A stretch of DNA of 52,110 bases from Novosphingobium chloroacetimidivorans (GCF_014204535.1 NZ_JACHLR010000021.1:1-52110); one strand, 5' to 3'; positions 7,610 to 15,443 are shown, counted from the stretch's first letter. Made by a program: numbers and translations. Notes: a model not told the origin generated them from the sequence alone.

Positions 7610-7747
7610 CCGCAAGTGTGCAGCAGGTTGCAGACGAGGTACCACCCTGCACCATCTCGTTGTCGAAGTCGGTGATAACTCATGCCACCGCTGCCTCGAA
7701 AAGGATCGACCCGGCTTGAAGCGCTACGGATTGTGAGGCAGAAAAAA

Positions 7748-7825
7748 TGGAGAACGGTGAGCGGCGGGATCAACCTTGTGGAAGGGTTGACCGGGTTTAC
7801 GAGGCCAATCGCTCACCGTTCTCCA
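7748..7825. repeat. 16-bp perfect inverted repeat in an otherwise empty 370-bp gap
   Basis: The arm TGGAGAACGGTGAGCG (7748-7763) has its exact reverse complement at 7810-7825. Inside, TCAACC pairs with GGTTGA. The transcribed form would be one long branched hairpin, preceded by a run of six A on the plus strand. The surrounding gap (7610-7983) has no convincing gene. It could be a structured RNA, a terminator for the leftward genes, or a protein-binding palindrome. Confidence 0.5.
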
Positions 7826-7983
7826 CCTTCGAGTTTGGACCTCGACGGGTGCCCCCATTGTTACTGCTTTCGGAGCGAATTGGGAGGGGTCCGGGCAGGC
7901 ACTATCGGCTTGTCCACAGGCGCGCCAGCAGCATATCTAGCGAAGCGGCCCGTGATGTTCGTTCAATGTTCCGGTTGATGCGT

Positions 7984-8181
7984 TCAGCACCCAGCTTGCT
8001 GTTCCGGGTTCAGCATCTCGCTAACGAGATCGAAATCCTCTGAGACGGTCTGGGTACCACCACCGACGAACAGTAGGAGCGTCCCTTCGTCAGACGGTAT
8101 CCATGCCGCAAGGTGCGCCACCACCACCTGAATAGGCTTGCCGTCTGCTAGGGTGAGAGTGATAGTCTGAAGCTCGATCAT
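7984..8181 (-). CDS. FlbD-like small protein
   Basis: The product is 65 residues: MIELQTITLTLADGKPIQ, then LAAWIPSDEGTLLLFVGGGT and a final SEDFDLVSEML. The order I.L....GKPI.V...HI....P..GT.L.L..G....V.ED.D.V matches what I know of FlbD-type proteins, short beta-barrel-like factors found beside flagellar genes and in many phages. It starts 9 bp after the stop of the gene at 8191-8424, so the two are likely cotranscribed. Its role in the phage is unknown. Confidence 0.5.
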   Translation of the reverse strand: MIELQTITLTLADGKPIQVVVAHLAAWIPSDEGTLLLFVGGGTQTVSEDFDLVSEMLNPEQQAGC

Positions 8182-8190
8182 TGGACTAGC

Positions 8191-8424
8191 TTACCGGATC
8201 GTCTCAGGGCAGCAAGCCACCTCGGCTGTTAGAAACATAGTGTGCAGCCAAGAGGCGGTCACCAGTACCCACCCACCTTGGTAGCCGCAGCTACGATGCC
8301 ACTTCCACCGATCGCCCCGCATATGAGGGGTAGCCGTAAGATCAATAGCGCCACAAGCGTGTGGCGAGCGCCACCCTTCTCTGTAATCTTGTTCAGCACT
8401 GACGCTTGATACCGGTCCATACAC
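8191..8424 (-). CDS. Small Cys/His/Trp-rich hypothetical protein
   Basis: The product is 77 residues, starting with GTG at 8424 after a good AAGAAGG at 4-5 nt spacing. The text is rich in Trp, His and Cys (GDRWKWHRSCGYQGGW), so metal binding is possible, but no clear CxxC pair is present. It is the first gene of a leftward pair with 7984-8181. No family was recognised, and non-coding status cannot be excluded. Confidence 0.4.
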   Translation of the reverse strand: MYGPVSSVSAEQDYREGWRSPHACGAIDLTATPHMRGDRWKWHRSCGYQGGWVLVTASWLHTMFLTAEVACCPETIR

Positions 8425-8683
8425 AACCCTTCTTCGCCCGATACTAATCGAAGGGCTGGGGCCGTCTTACCGCCGTCAGGAGTTCAATTCCTTCGGAATG
8501 GCTGCCCCGAATCGGGCAGATGGTCAAGGTTGTGGTGCGCGTTTTCCGATAACGGTCGGCGCACTTACATAAAGAAATCAGCGGTTTAAAAATTTTCTAT
8601 CCACATTCTGGGAACGGCCCCGGCACCAAAGCCTTGAAATAAGTTCCGGTTTTGTTCTAAACCGCTGGAACGGAGATTCAGTC
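8425..8683. promoter_or_regulatory. Divergent control region of the small phage genes
   Basis: It separates leftward 8191-8424 from rightward 8684-8866. It holds a hairpin CTGCCC/GGGCAG at about 8502-8519. It also holds AGCGGTTTA at 8580-8588 with its reverse complement TAAACCGCT at 8658-8666, a spaced palindrome around an AT-rich run (TTTAAAAATTTTCTAT). This looks like an operator and promoter region. I cannot assign -35 and -10 boxes safely. Confidence 0.4.
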
Positions 8684-8866
8684 ATGCTCATCAACCCTGA
8701 AACCCTTGCCGATGCTCTTGAAACAGCGCCCTCATGGGCGAAGGTTGCTCTTACCATGCCTAGTCAGCGGCTGAGAGAAGATGCGCGGCTTGAGATAGGG
8801 AAGCACCTCTATGAGGTCATCTACCAACCCGGAGAGGATGACCAGCAACTGGCGCTTCCGCTTTGA
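8684..8866 (+). CDS. Small hypothetical phage protein
   Basis: The product is 60 residues with a CGGAG about 8 nt before the ATG. It is helical (LADALETAPSWAKVALTMPS) and ends acidic with a hydrophobic tail. No family was recognised. It lies 3 bp before the zinc-ribbon gene at 8870 and is probably cotranscribed with it. It is the first gene right of the divergent control region, a common place for regulators in prophages, but no helix-turn-helix is obvious. Confidence 0.5.
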   Translation: MLINPETLADALETAPSWAKVALTMPSQRLREDARLEIGKHLYEVIYQPGEDDQQLALPL

Positions 8867-8869
8867 TCC

Positions 8870-9241
8870 ATGGTTCAAGCTCCGCGTGATCTCAACGACA
8901 TCTGCCGCAAGGGTGGCTCAATCAAGGTAACCTGCCGTCAGTGTGATCGGGTCGGGATATTCGATCCGCAAGAGATTCGTAGTCACTGGACGAAGAAGGG
9001 CTGGGATCGTTCATGGCCAAACTTCGCGAGGCATATCCGGTGCGATCCCCCAAGGGGCTGTGGTTCGAGGAATCCATATGTTCAGTGGATGCCAACGCCA
9101 CCACCACCACCGCCTGATGATCCGCCACCCCGCGCCAGATTCACACGTGCATCAGCGCCGATGGGTGTGGATCAAGGTGAGTGGGACCGGGCGCGCGATG
9201 ACCGTGCACGGAGAAGGCTCATCCGGCAGGCTAGAGGCTAG
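8870..9241 (+). CDS. Zinc-ribbon-like phage protein
   Basis: The product is 123 residues. Residues 20-75 carry VTCRQCDRVGIFDPQEI and then HIRCDPPRGCGSRNPYVQW. That gives CxxC plus C-x5-C, a probable four-Cys zinc ribbon. A proline-rich linker (TPPPPPPDDPPP) leads to a basic Arg-rich tail. This arrangement suggests a DNA-binding or adaptor protein. Codon use is typical for the prophage. The start follows the previous stop by 3 bp with a poor ribosome site, suggesting translational coupling. Confidence 0.55.
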   Translation: MVQAPRDLNDICRKGGSIKVTCRQCDRVGIFDPQEIRSHWTKKGWDRSWPNFARHIRCDPPRGCGSRNPYVQWMPTPPPPPPDDPPPRARFTRASAPMGVDQGEWDRARDDRARRRLIRQARG

Positions 9242-9273
9242 GAACTGATATCTATTTTGCGGCGTTGCTAGGT

Positions 9274-9473
9274 CGATCCTCGCAAGGATCAATTGGACCC
9301 ACCTTTTTGCCCCGGCGCGCTCTTTCCGTCCACACTCTCGCACGCCGGGGCACCGTTTTCGGGAACCAAAGACGCGCGCACGACGTTGACGGATTGTGGC
9401 TCTGCATGAGCCGCATCCCTGATGACAAGCGACTGTTGCGGCTCGACGCTCCCCCACCCTGCGTCGAGCCGCA
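9274..9473. other. Cluster of stem-loops between convergent small genes
   Basis: Four stems follow one another in 200 bp. They are GATCCTCG/CAAGGATC (about 9274-9289), GCCCCGGCG/CGCCGGGGC (about 9310-9352), TGTGGCTC/GAGCCGCA (about 9396-9416) and GCGGCTCGACG/CGTCGAGCCGC (about 9439-9473). The last has an 11-12 bp GC-rich stem. Short frames overlap them but none looks coding. It may be a structured RNA, or stacked terminators between the rightward gene ending at 9241 and the leftward gene at 9516-9746. Confidence 0.4.
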
Positions 9474-9515
9474 CCCGGTCTCAGGAGCGCCGTAGAGCGA
9501 TCTCGAATAGTCGGG

Positions 9516-9746
9516 TCAATCCATTGCGGCAGGATGTCGATTCCGGTCCTCGTACTCGCCACCGTGGCAACCATCCCATCGCCGCTTGTGATTTACCCGC
9601 GATGGTTTTGAGGTGACATGGCTCCGGGACACGTATGCTTCACCGCGACACGACAAGCATCGCATAGGATTGCCGTCGTACCGCCATCCATCAGCAAGAA
9701 GTATACGCTGCCAAGTGCCTTCGATCAGAACTTCGATCTCCGTCAC
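9516..9746 (-). CDS. Small Cys-containing phage protein
   Basis: The product is 76 residues, starting with GTG at 9746 (GGGGTGGG lies about 5 nt upstream). It begins EIEVLIEGTWQRILLADGWR, then has MRCLSCRGEAYVSRSH with one CxxC and a later HKRRWDGCHGGE. Together these could bind one zinc. Short proteins of this type are common early-region phage genes of unknown role. It converges on the stem-loop cluster to its left. Confidence 0.45.
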   Translation of the reverse strand: MTEIEVLIEGTWQRILLADGWRYDGNPMRCLSCRGEAYVSRSHVTSKPSRVNHKRRWDGCHGGEYEDRNRHPAAMD

Positions 9747-10120
9747 AGCCCACCCCCGTTTTGCCTCTTTATTCGCTTGGTTAACACATTCTTAGGGATA
9801 TGGTCGAGCAAGGTGTTGGGCGCGGCGCGACCCATACGATGGTGGTTGACCCGGTACGCGCGAGGCTAACCGGTTAAGCCAGACGATGAACGGTTGTTCA
9901 GCCTCAAACCAAACTAAGCTCACCAGAGTTATTCAAGTGCACGCTTCCTCCGCATGGGTGGCGTGCGCCTTCAGGTGCATATCGTTTGAGCCCACAGTGA
10001 TACCCCACTGTGGGCTCATTCGTACCAAAGATGTTGCTCGTCAAATCGGGCGCGGAACTCATCGGGTTGTCATGATCTTGGAGCATGGGCTCGCAAGAGC
10101 CCTGCTTGAACCAAAACTCC
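9747..10120. other. Non-coding stretch with a strong palindrome
   Basis: About 370 bp without a convincing gene. TGAGCCCACAGT (9987-9998) and its exact reverse complement (10007-10018) form a 12-bp stem with an 8-nt loop. A second, short hairpin GGGCTC/GAGCCC is near 10086-10101. No T-run follows the large stem, so an operator or structured RNA is as likely as a terminator. Confidence 0.4.
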
Positions 10121-10169
10121 GCGCCTCGATCCACACTATTCCTTCACTCTGATCGAGGCGCTTTCTTTC
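10121..10169 (+). terminator. Rho-independent terminator facing the integrase gene
   Basis: GCGCCTCGATC (10121-10131) pairs with GATCGAGGCGC (10151-10161) and is followed by TTTCTTT on the plus strand. It directly abuts the stop of the leftward integrase gene at 10168. The T-run placement means it ends rightward transcripts and so protects the integrase gene from antisense read-through. Pairing in reverse may also help end the integrase mRNA. Confidence 0.7.
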
Positions 10170-11871
10170 ATTCCACCGTTTGGCGAGCTTTGATCCGGTC
10201 TAAGATCAGCGCGGTGCTCGCGCGATCCATTTCCTCTCGCTCGGGTGAGTCATCATCCTCGATGTGGCCTAAGAGCGCGCTATCGATGAGATTGCCGCCG
10301 CGATCGAAAGTTAGAGCGAATTCGTCTGTAACCAGCGTGGCTTCCTGTGACTCATAGAAGCGGAACGACGACACCAAGCGCGCCAGTGCAGCGTTTGTCT
10401 TTATACGGGCAAGCTGGCGTGCCTCATCATCAGCACCGGTTACCGTGCGCCATAACGCCTCGATCGCTTGTAGCTGGCTCATACGCGATCCTTCGGCACG
10501 TTCCTGCTCAAGCTCCTTCGTGAGCCTTTCACGGTCTGCCGTGACGGCATCAATCTCGACTTCTAGGGACGCGATCTTCTGGCCGATGGTTCGCGACGGT
10601 GCGAGTTCAAGCGTCTCGATGTAGTTGGCCATGGCGGTTTCCAGATGGGTAAGCTTGCGAGACGCTTCAGCCAGTTCGTTCTCCAAGGCTACCATCCGAT
10701 TGTTCACCGCGAAGTTCGTATCGTCATGGGCGAACGAAAAGGTCCAGTGCAGCACCGCAGCTTCGAGGGTGTCATACGGGTACTGCGTCTTGTTCTGACA
10801 TCCTGCGGCGCGGCGTGCGCGGTCGCATTGGAGGTACGAGGCAAGCTTGCGTTCGTAGTGGCGAACCGTCCCGTCCTTTGCGGTGTAACCGGCAGTAGGT
10901 CCCTTCCGGATGTAGTGCATTCGCGAGCCACATTCGCCGCACGTCGCTATCGAGCGGAAGAGATTGCCACCCGCGTATGTCGTTGCGCCACCCGTACCAG
11001 CCTTGGACTTACGGGCGCGAACCGCTTGGGCACGGTCGAACTTCGCCGCTATGACGGCTTGCGGGTAGAAGTCGCTGGCCAAAAGCTCGCCACCGTTGTT
11101 GCGCGCGGACCACTTCTCACCAACGGCGGCGCGGTTCTTGAGCAGCTTGTGGAGGTAGGTCTCTGCCCATCCCTTGCCTCCAGTTCGGTACTCGACACCC
11201 CACGTGGGTTCGCCACGTTCGTTCAATAGCTTGGCTATCCGGTTCACGCCTATGCCATCGCCATACAGGTCGAAAATCTCGTTTAGGACTTGGCAGCGCT
11301 GATCGTTGAGCGACATTGTGAGATCATCAGCAACATCGATCCAAGCAGGGACATTGCCAGCCACGGCCTTCTTCAGCCCGCTCCGGATGCCCTCGCGCAC
11401 CCTCTCCCAGTAAGCGTTAGAGCGCTTGCTTTTGGTGGCGCTCTCCTCATGTGCGCGCTCTGCCGTGAGCGCGATCCTGACGAGATCGAATGCCGCGCTC
11501 TTTGCGGTGGGCTCATAAACCTCTCGGTCGTGAGTGCTCGCGACCGTCACACCCTGCTCTTGTAGGGACCAGACGAGCTTAAGGGCGGCAATCGGACCCT
11601 GACGACTCAGGCGGTCGATGTTCTCGAAGACGAGCACCGAGCCAACACGCTTTCCCTCACGCGCGGCGGCTTCAAATGCAGCTAGAGCCGAGCCGTCCTT
11701 GCGGTTGTGCCCCTTGAACGCTGACTTCGCCTCATCGATCAGTATGCGACTGTCATCCACTTCCCAACCATGCTCTCTGGCAAAGTCTGTGCCGAGCTTG
11801 ACCTGCCTCTCGATGGAGTCGAACGATTGTTTGTCGTCGCTATACCGCGCGTAGATGTAGGCCAGCGTCAT
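10168..11871 (-). CDS. int: Large serine recombinase (phage integrase)
   Basis: The product is 567 residues from the ATG at 11871, chosen because AGGAG lies 5 nt before it. The frame is open 8 codons further. Residues 1-145 are the resolvase domain with YARYSDDKQSFDSIERQ (catalytic Ser in YARYS) and FENIDRLSRQG. About 165-270 is the recombinase domain. About 300-360 is the zinc ribbon (CGECGSRM with later Cys residues in YLQCDRARRAAGCQ). After it come a coiled coil and a C-terminal tail. All parts needed for activity appear present. It cuts and rejoins attP and attB through a Ser-DNA bond. The likely attachment site lies 55-75 bp upstream, inside a broken sirtuin gene. Confidence 0.93.
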   Translation of the reverse strand: MTLAYIYARYSDDKQSFDSIERQVKLGTDFAREHGWEVDDSRILIDEAKSAFKGHNRKDGSALAAFEAAAREGKRVGSVLVFENIDRLSRQGPIAALKLVWSLQEQGVTVASTHDREVYEPTAKSAAFDLVRIALTAERAHEESATKSKRSNAYWERVREGIRSGLKKAVAGNVPAWIDVADDLTMSLNDQRCQVLNEIFDLYGDGIGVNRIAKLLNERGEPTWGVEYRTGGKGWAETYLHKLLKNRAAVGEKWSARNNGGELLASDFYPQAVIAAKFDRAQAVRARKSKAGTGGATTYAGGNLFRSIATCGECGSRMHYIRKGPTAGYTAKDGTVRHYERKLASYLQCDRARRAAGCQNKTQYPYDTLEAAVLHWTFSFAHDDTNFAVNNRMVALENELAEASRKLTHLETAMANYIETLELAPSRTIGQKIASLEVEIDAVTADRERLTKELEQERAEGSRMSQLQAIEALWRTVTGADDEARQLARIKTNAALARLVSSFRFYESQEATLVTDEFALTFDRGGNLIDSALLGHIEDDDSPEREEMDRASTALILDRIKARQTVE

Positions 11872-11924
11872 GGAAACTCCTGCATTGCCAGACACCTACC
11901 GCATCAATCTTGTGGTTACAACCC

Positions 11925-11945
11925 TCTACTACTGCTCTACCCGGT
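11925..11945. other. Inferred prophage attachment-site junction (attL/attR)
   Basis: Sirtuin-coding sequence is continuous from 12054 down to about 11940 (LWEQHRVE). It then runs into TAG at 11929-11931 and phage-type sequence. The crossover should therefore lie close to 11938-11945, where GGTAGAG is read on the minus strand. This is an inference from where the homology ends. The partner junction is outside the window. Confidence 0.55.
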
Positions 11946-12054
11946 GCTGCTCCCACAAGCCGCCTTCGGCGCGGAAGGTGTCGATCCCGCTCTCGGCGCT
12001 GATGCCGGCTCCGGTGAGGATCACGATGTTGCGGATGTCCTTCATCGCCGCCAT
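11929..12054 (-). pseudogene. cobB: Sirtuin (NAD-dependent deacylase) N-terminal fragment, split by the prophage
   Basis: There are 41 codons from the ATG at 12054. The segment NIVILTGAGISAESGIDTFR is the NAD-binding start of CobB/Sir2 deacylases (GAGxSxxSGI-FR), followed by GGLWEQHRVE and then a stop. The rest of a normal protein of about 240 residues is missing. It should lie at the far end of the prophage, beyond the left edge. The ATG is only 26 bp from the divergent dapB start. I infer that serine integrase used this gene as attB and inactivated it. The short peptide would lack the zinc and acyl-substrate sites. Confidence 0.8.
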
Positions 12055-12080
12055 GAGACACGCCCGAAGGGAACAGTGCA

Positions 12081-12836
12081 ATGACAAGTTCTGGGACAAG
12101 AATCGGCATCATCGGCAGCGCCGGACGCATGGGGCAGGCGATCGCGGCGGCCATTGCCGAAGCGGGCGAGACGCTGGCCGGCGGTATCGACAAGGATGGC
12201 GATGTCGCCGCGCTCGCCGCGCAGAGCGACGTGCTGGTGGACTTCTCCTCGCCCGGTGCGCTGGAAGGCAACCTCGACGCGGCAGTCGCGGCCGGGGTGC
12301 CGGTGGTGATCGGCACCACCGGGCTGGAGGAGCGGCACCACTTCCTCATCGACCATGCCGCCGAGAGCATCCCCGTGCTCCAGACCGGCAACACTTCGCT
12401 GGGCGTGACGCTGCTGGCGCATCTGGTGCGCGAGGCTTCGGCCCGGCTCGGCGAGGATTGGGATATCGAGATCGTCGAAACCCATCACCGCATGAAGGTC
12501 GACGCGCCATCGGGCACCGCGCTGCTGCTGGGCGAGGCTGCCGCAGGGGGCCGCGGGATCGACCTTGCGGCGCACAGCGAGCGGGGACGCGACGGCATCA
12601 CCGGCAGGCGTGGCACCGGCACCATCGGCTTCGCGGCGCTGCGCGGCGGCTCCGTGGCGGGCGATCATTCGGTGCTGTTCCTGGGCGATGGCGAGCGGGT
12701 GGCGCTCTCGCACCTGGCGGAAAACCGCAAGATCTTCGCCAAGGGCGCGGTGCGGGCGTGCCAGTGGCTGGTCGGAAAGCCCGTCGGGCGGTACTCGATG
12801 CCCGAGGTGCTGGGGCTCGAGGTGCCTGGGTTGTGA
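12081..12836 (+). CDS. dapB: 4-hydroxy-tetrahydrodipicolinate reductase
   Basis: The product is 251 residues and reduces the DapA product with NAD(P)H in the diaminopimelate/lysine pathway in the cytoplasm. Residues 8-19 are the Rossmann loop (GIIGSAGRMGQ). VDFSSP, IGTTGL and GNTSLGV line the cofactor site. EIVETHHRMKVDAPSGTA carries the catalytic His-His and Lys and the substrate-binding PSGTA loop. Length is normal or slightly short for alphaproteobacteria. AAGGGA precedes the ATG by about 8 nt. The 5' region is shared with the truncated sirtuin gene, so the prophage now sits about 140 bp upstream of an essential gene's start. Confidence 0.95.
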   Translation: MTSSGTRIGIIGSAGRMGQAIAAAIAEAGETLAGGIDKDGDVAALAAQSDVLVDFSSPGALEGNLDAAVAAGVPVVIGTTGLEERHHFLIDHAAESIPVLQTGNTSLGVTLLAHLVREASARLGEDWDIEIVETHHRMKVDAPSGTALLLGEAAAGGRGIDLAAHSERGRDGITGRRGTGTIGFAALRGGSVAGDHSVLFLGDGERVALSHLAENRKIFAKGAVRACQWLVGKPVGRYSMPEVLGLEVPGL

Positions 12837-12860
12837 GGGGCCGGCCCCTGCACACGTACC

Positions 12861-12953
12861 CGTCGCCCCCGCGCAGGCGGGGGCCCCGCTCGATCTTTCG
12901 ACATCGCGCTTGGGCAGAAGGAAGCGGGGTCCCCGCCTGCGCGGGGACGACGA
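12861..12953. repeat. REP-type palindrome pair (BIME-like)
   Basis: The arms GTCGCCCCCGCGCAGGCGGG (from 12862) and CCCCGCCTGCGCGGGGACGA (from 12931) are inverted copies of one GC-rich unit, separated by about 35 bp. The same unit forms the pair at 25312-25403. Such repeats lie between genes in many sphingomonads and probably act in mRNA ends or as non-autonomous REP elements. Confidence 0.8.
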
Positions 12954-12978
12954 GGGTTTGTGTGATCGAGCTCTGCGC

Positions 12979-13629
12979 ATGAACAAGGCCACCATCTTCG
13001 AGTTCTTCCGCCGCCTGGCCGAGCTCAATCCCGATCCGGTCACCGAGCTGGAATATGGCAACGACTACCAGCTGCTGGTCGCGGTGGTGCTCTCCGCCCA
13101 GTCCACCGACGTGGGCGTCAACAAGGCGACGCGGGCGCTGTTTCGCGAAGTCACCCGCCCCGACCAGATGCTGGCTTTGGGCGAAGATGGCCTGAAGGAG
13201 CACATCAAGACGATCGGCCTGTTCAACTCCAAGGCCAAGCACGTGATCGGCCTGTCGGAGATCCTGGTGCGCGAGCATGGCGGCGAGGTGCCGGCCGATC
13301 GCGAGGCGCTGACCGCCCTGCCCGGCGTCGGCCGCAAGACCGCCAACGTGGTGCTGAACTCGGCGCACGGGGCTGAGACTTTCGCGGTCGACACCCACAT
13401 TTTCCGCGTCTGCAACCGCACCGGCCTCGCCAAGGGCAAGACACCGCTGGCGGTCGAAATGGGGCTGGAGAAGAACGTCCCCGGCCCGTTTCGCGTCGGC
13501 GCACATCACTGGCTGATCCTGCACGGCCGCTACACCTGTAAGGCACGCACGCCCGAGTGCTGGCGCTGTCCGGTTGTGGACTTGTGTGCGTTCAAGGCGA
13601 AGGTGTTGGCGAAGCCGGGGCGGAAGTAA
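12979..13629 (+). CDS. nth: Endonuclease III (base-excision DNA glycosylase/AP lyase)
   Basis: The product is 216 residues from the ATG at 12979. The frame is open far upstream, but that part is repeat sequence. The helix-hairpin-helix reads LPGVGRKTANVVLN, including the catalytic Lys. VDTHIFRVCNR carries the catalytic Asp. The C terminus has CKARTPECWRCPVVDLC, the C-x6-C-x2-C-x5-C 4Fe-4S cluster of the family. It removes oxidised pyrimidines and cleaves abasic sites. It stands alone between REP-type repeats, downstream of dapB on the same strand. Confidence 0.95.
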   Translation: MNKATIFEFFRRLAELNPDPVTELEYGNDYQLLVAVVLSAQSTDVGVNKATRALFREVTRPDQMLALGEDGLKEHIKTIGLFNSKAKHVIGLSEILVREHGGEVPADREALTALPGVGRKTANVVLNSAHGAETFAVDTHIFRVCNRTGLAKGKTPLAVEMGLEKNVPGPFRVGAHHWLILHGRYTCKARTPECWRCPVVDLCAFKAKVLAKPGRK

Positions 13630-13897
13630 AGGTTCACGCGGAGGCGCGGAAACGCGGAGGAAGGAAGAAGAAGAGATTTGCGCGCGCAGAGGCGCAGAGC
13701 CGCAGAGAGAAAAAGGGAGAAGATCAATCCGGGCCGTCCGGCCCCTTATCACTCGTGAGCGTTTGATCGCTGGCTACGAATGACAAGGCGGCTTCGCCGC
13801 AAGAGCAACTCCTCTCTTCTTCTCTCCGCGCCTCTGCGCCTCTGCGCGCGTCAAACCTTCTTTTCTTCCTCCGCGCCTTCGCGCCTCCGCGTGAACC
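13630..13897. repeat. Long imperfect inverted repeat between nth and the symporter gene
   Basis: About 75 bp next to nth (GGTTCACGCGGAGGCGCGGA and onward, including AGGCGCAGAG) recurs inverted next to the following gene (to CGCGTGAACC near 13896). Both arms are strings of GCGGAGG / GAGGCGC-like units, and 100 bp of ordinary sequence lies between them. It looks like a facing pair of short dispersed repeats, or a miniature non-autonomous element. The convergent genes end right at its edges. Confidence 0.6.
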
Positions 13898-15196
13898 CTA
13901 GTCCTCCCTACTCACCGCCGAGATCACCGTCGCCGCCACCAGATCGCCCACCACGTTCAGCGTCGTGCGGCACATGTCGAGGAAGCGGTCGACGCCCAGG
14001 ATCAGGCCGATCCCCTCCGGCGGCACGCCGACCTCAGCCAGGATCAGCGCGATCACCGGCAGCGAGCCGGCCGGCACGCCCGCGGTGCCTACGCCGGCAA
14101 GAATGCACACCAGCATGACGAAGACCTGCTGGCCGAGGTTCAGGTCGACACCGAAGAACTGCGCCAGGAACAGCACGGTCACGCCCTCGAACATGGCGGT
14201 GCCGTTCTGGTTGGCGGTCGCTCCGATCGTCAGCACGAAGCGCGCGACCTTGGCCGGCAGCTTCAGCTCCTCCTCCGCGATGCGCAGCGAGGTCGGCAGC
14301 GTCGCGTTCGAGCTGGCGGTGGAAAACGCCATGACGCTCGCCTCGCGCGTCTGGCGGAAGAAGGCGAGCGGGCTCTTCTTCGCCACGAACTTGAGCAGCA
14401 GCGAGAATACGCCGAACATCTGCAGGCCCAAAGCCAGCAGCACCACGCCCACGTAGGCGGCGAGCTTGAACAGCAGGTCCCAGCCGAACTGCGCGGCGAG
14501 GTTGAACATGAAGCAGAAGATCGCGAACGGCGCCAACTGGATGACGATGCCGATCAGCTTCATCGCGACTTCGAAGATCCCCTCGATCGAGTCCTTCAGC
14601 ACCTCGGTCTTGGGAGACTGCACCAGCAGGATGCCGATGCCGAAGAACAGCGCGAAGAACATCACCGCCAGGATGTCGTTCTGGCTCATGGCCGTCACGA
14701 CGTTGGTCGGCACCAGGCTGAGCACCGCCTCGACCCCGCTCTTGGCGTCCCGTGAGGCGGCGACGATGCCCGAGGCCGCCTTGCCGCCTTGCGCCAACAG
14801 CGCCTGCGCCGCCTCCCGGTCGACACCGGCCCCCGGGCGCAGCACGTTGACCAGCAGCAGCGACAGCGCGACGGCGATCCCGGACACGACGATGGTATAG
14901 GCCAGTGTGGCGAGGCCCACACGGCGCAGCGCGCGGATCTCGCCCATCTCGGCGATGCCGATCACAAGCGCGGAGAACAGCAGCGGCAGCACCAGCATGA
15001 ACAGCAGACGCAGGAACACCTGGCCGATCGGCCCGGTGACGTAAGTCACCACGCTCGTCACCCACGGCGCACCGGCGGCAAAGGTGTAGACCAGCAGGCC
15101 AGCGACCAACCCGGCGACGAAGCCGATCAGGATGCGCCACTGCAAGCCTTTAGCATGCGTCTCGACCGGAGTGTGGGATACGGCGGCGTCGGTCAT
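13898..15196 (-). CDS. Dicarboxylate/amino acid:cation symporter (DAACS family)
   Basis: The product is 432 residues from the ATG at 15196, where GGAGAG lies 9 nt upstream. An earlier in-frame start adds 16 residues without support. There are about eight hydrophobic spans plus two re-entrant loops: SSNATLPTSL (the Ser-rich hairpin loop), ATANQNGTAMFEG (cation and substrate site), GVGTAGVPAGS, and DRFLDMCRTTLNVVGD in the last span. These are the signature sites of GltP/DctA transporters. It imports C4-dicarboxylates or acidic amino acids with Na+ or H+. The exact substrate cannot be read from sequence. Confidence 0.9.
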   Translation of the reverse strand: MTDAAVSHTPVETHAKGLQWRILIGFVAGLVAGLLVYTFAAGAPWVTSVVTYVTGPIGQVFLRLLFMLVLPLLFSALVIGIAEMGEIRALRRVGLATLAYTIVVSGIAVALSLLLVNVLRPGAGVDREAAQALLAQGGKAASGIVAASRDAKSGVEAVLSLVPTNVVTAMSQNDILAVMFFALFFGIGILLVQSPKTEVLKDSIEGIFEVAMKLIGIVIQLAPFAIFCFMFNLAAQFGWDLLFKLAAYVGVVLLALGLQMFGVFSLLLKFVAKKSPLAFFRQTREASVMAFSTASSNATLPTSLRIAEEELKLPAKVARFVLTIGATANQNGTAMFEGVTVLFLAQFFGVDLNLGQQVFVMLVCILAGVGTAGVPAGSLPVIALILAEVGVPPEGIGLILGVDRFLDMCRTTLNVVGDLVAATVISAVSRED

Positions 15197-15443
15197 GCAG
15201 TAAGGCTCTCCGGAATGCTGGGGAAGAGCGAAGCAATCTCGCACTCATAAGGCAAGGCCGCAGTTGCGGGGCAGAGCGGCGCATACCTCGCTTAGAAGGA
15301 GCCGCGCTCCATTCACCGCGCCCCGCCCTCAGCCCGTCCCTCAGGAACCTACTTAGGTCATCCGGCGTTCACTTGCGCACCGACACCGACGGCACCGGGC
15401 GCGTCAGGACACCGACGGGCCGTCATAAAGGGAGGTAAGCACG

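Noticed and set aside
8455..8520. A tRNA-like text (GGAGTTCAATTCC with flanking GC stems)
   Set aside because: The T-stem has mismatches, the acceptor stem does not pair and no anticodon stem forms, so it is at best a decayed remnant.
9904..10134. A leftward 76-codon frame
   Set aside because: It starts inside the terminator stem and runs through the 12-bp palindrome, and its composition is not protein-like.
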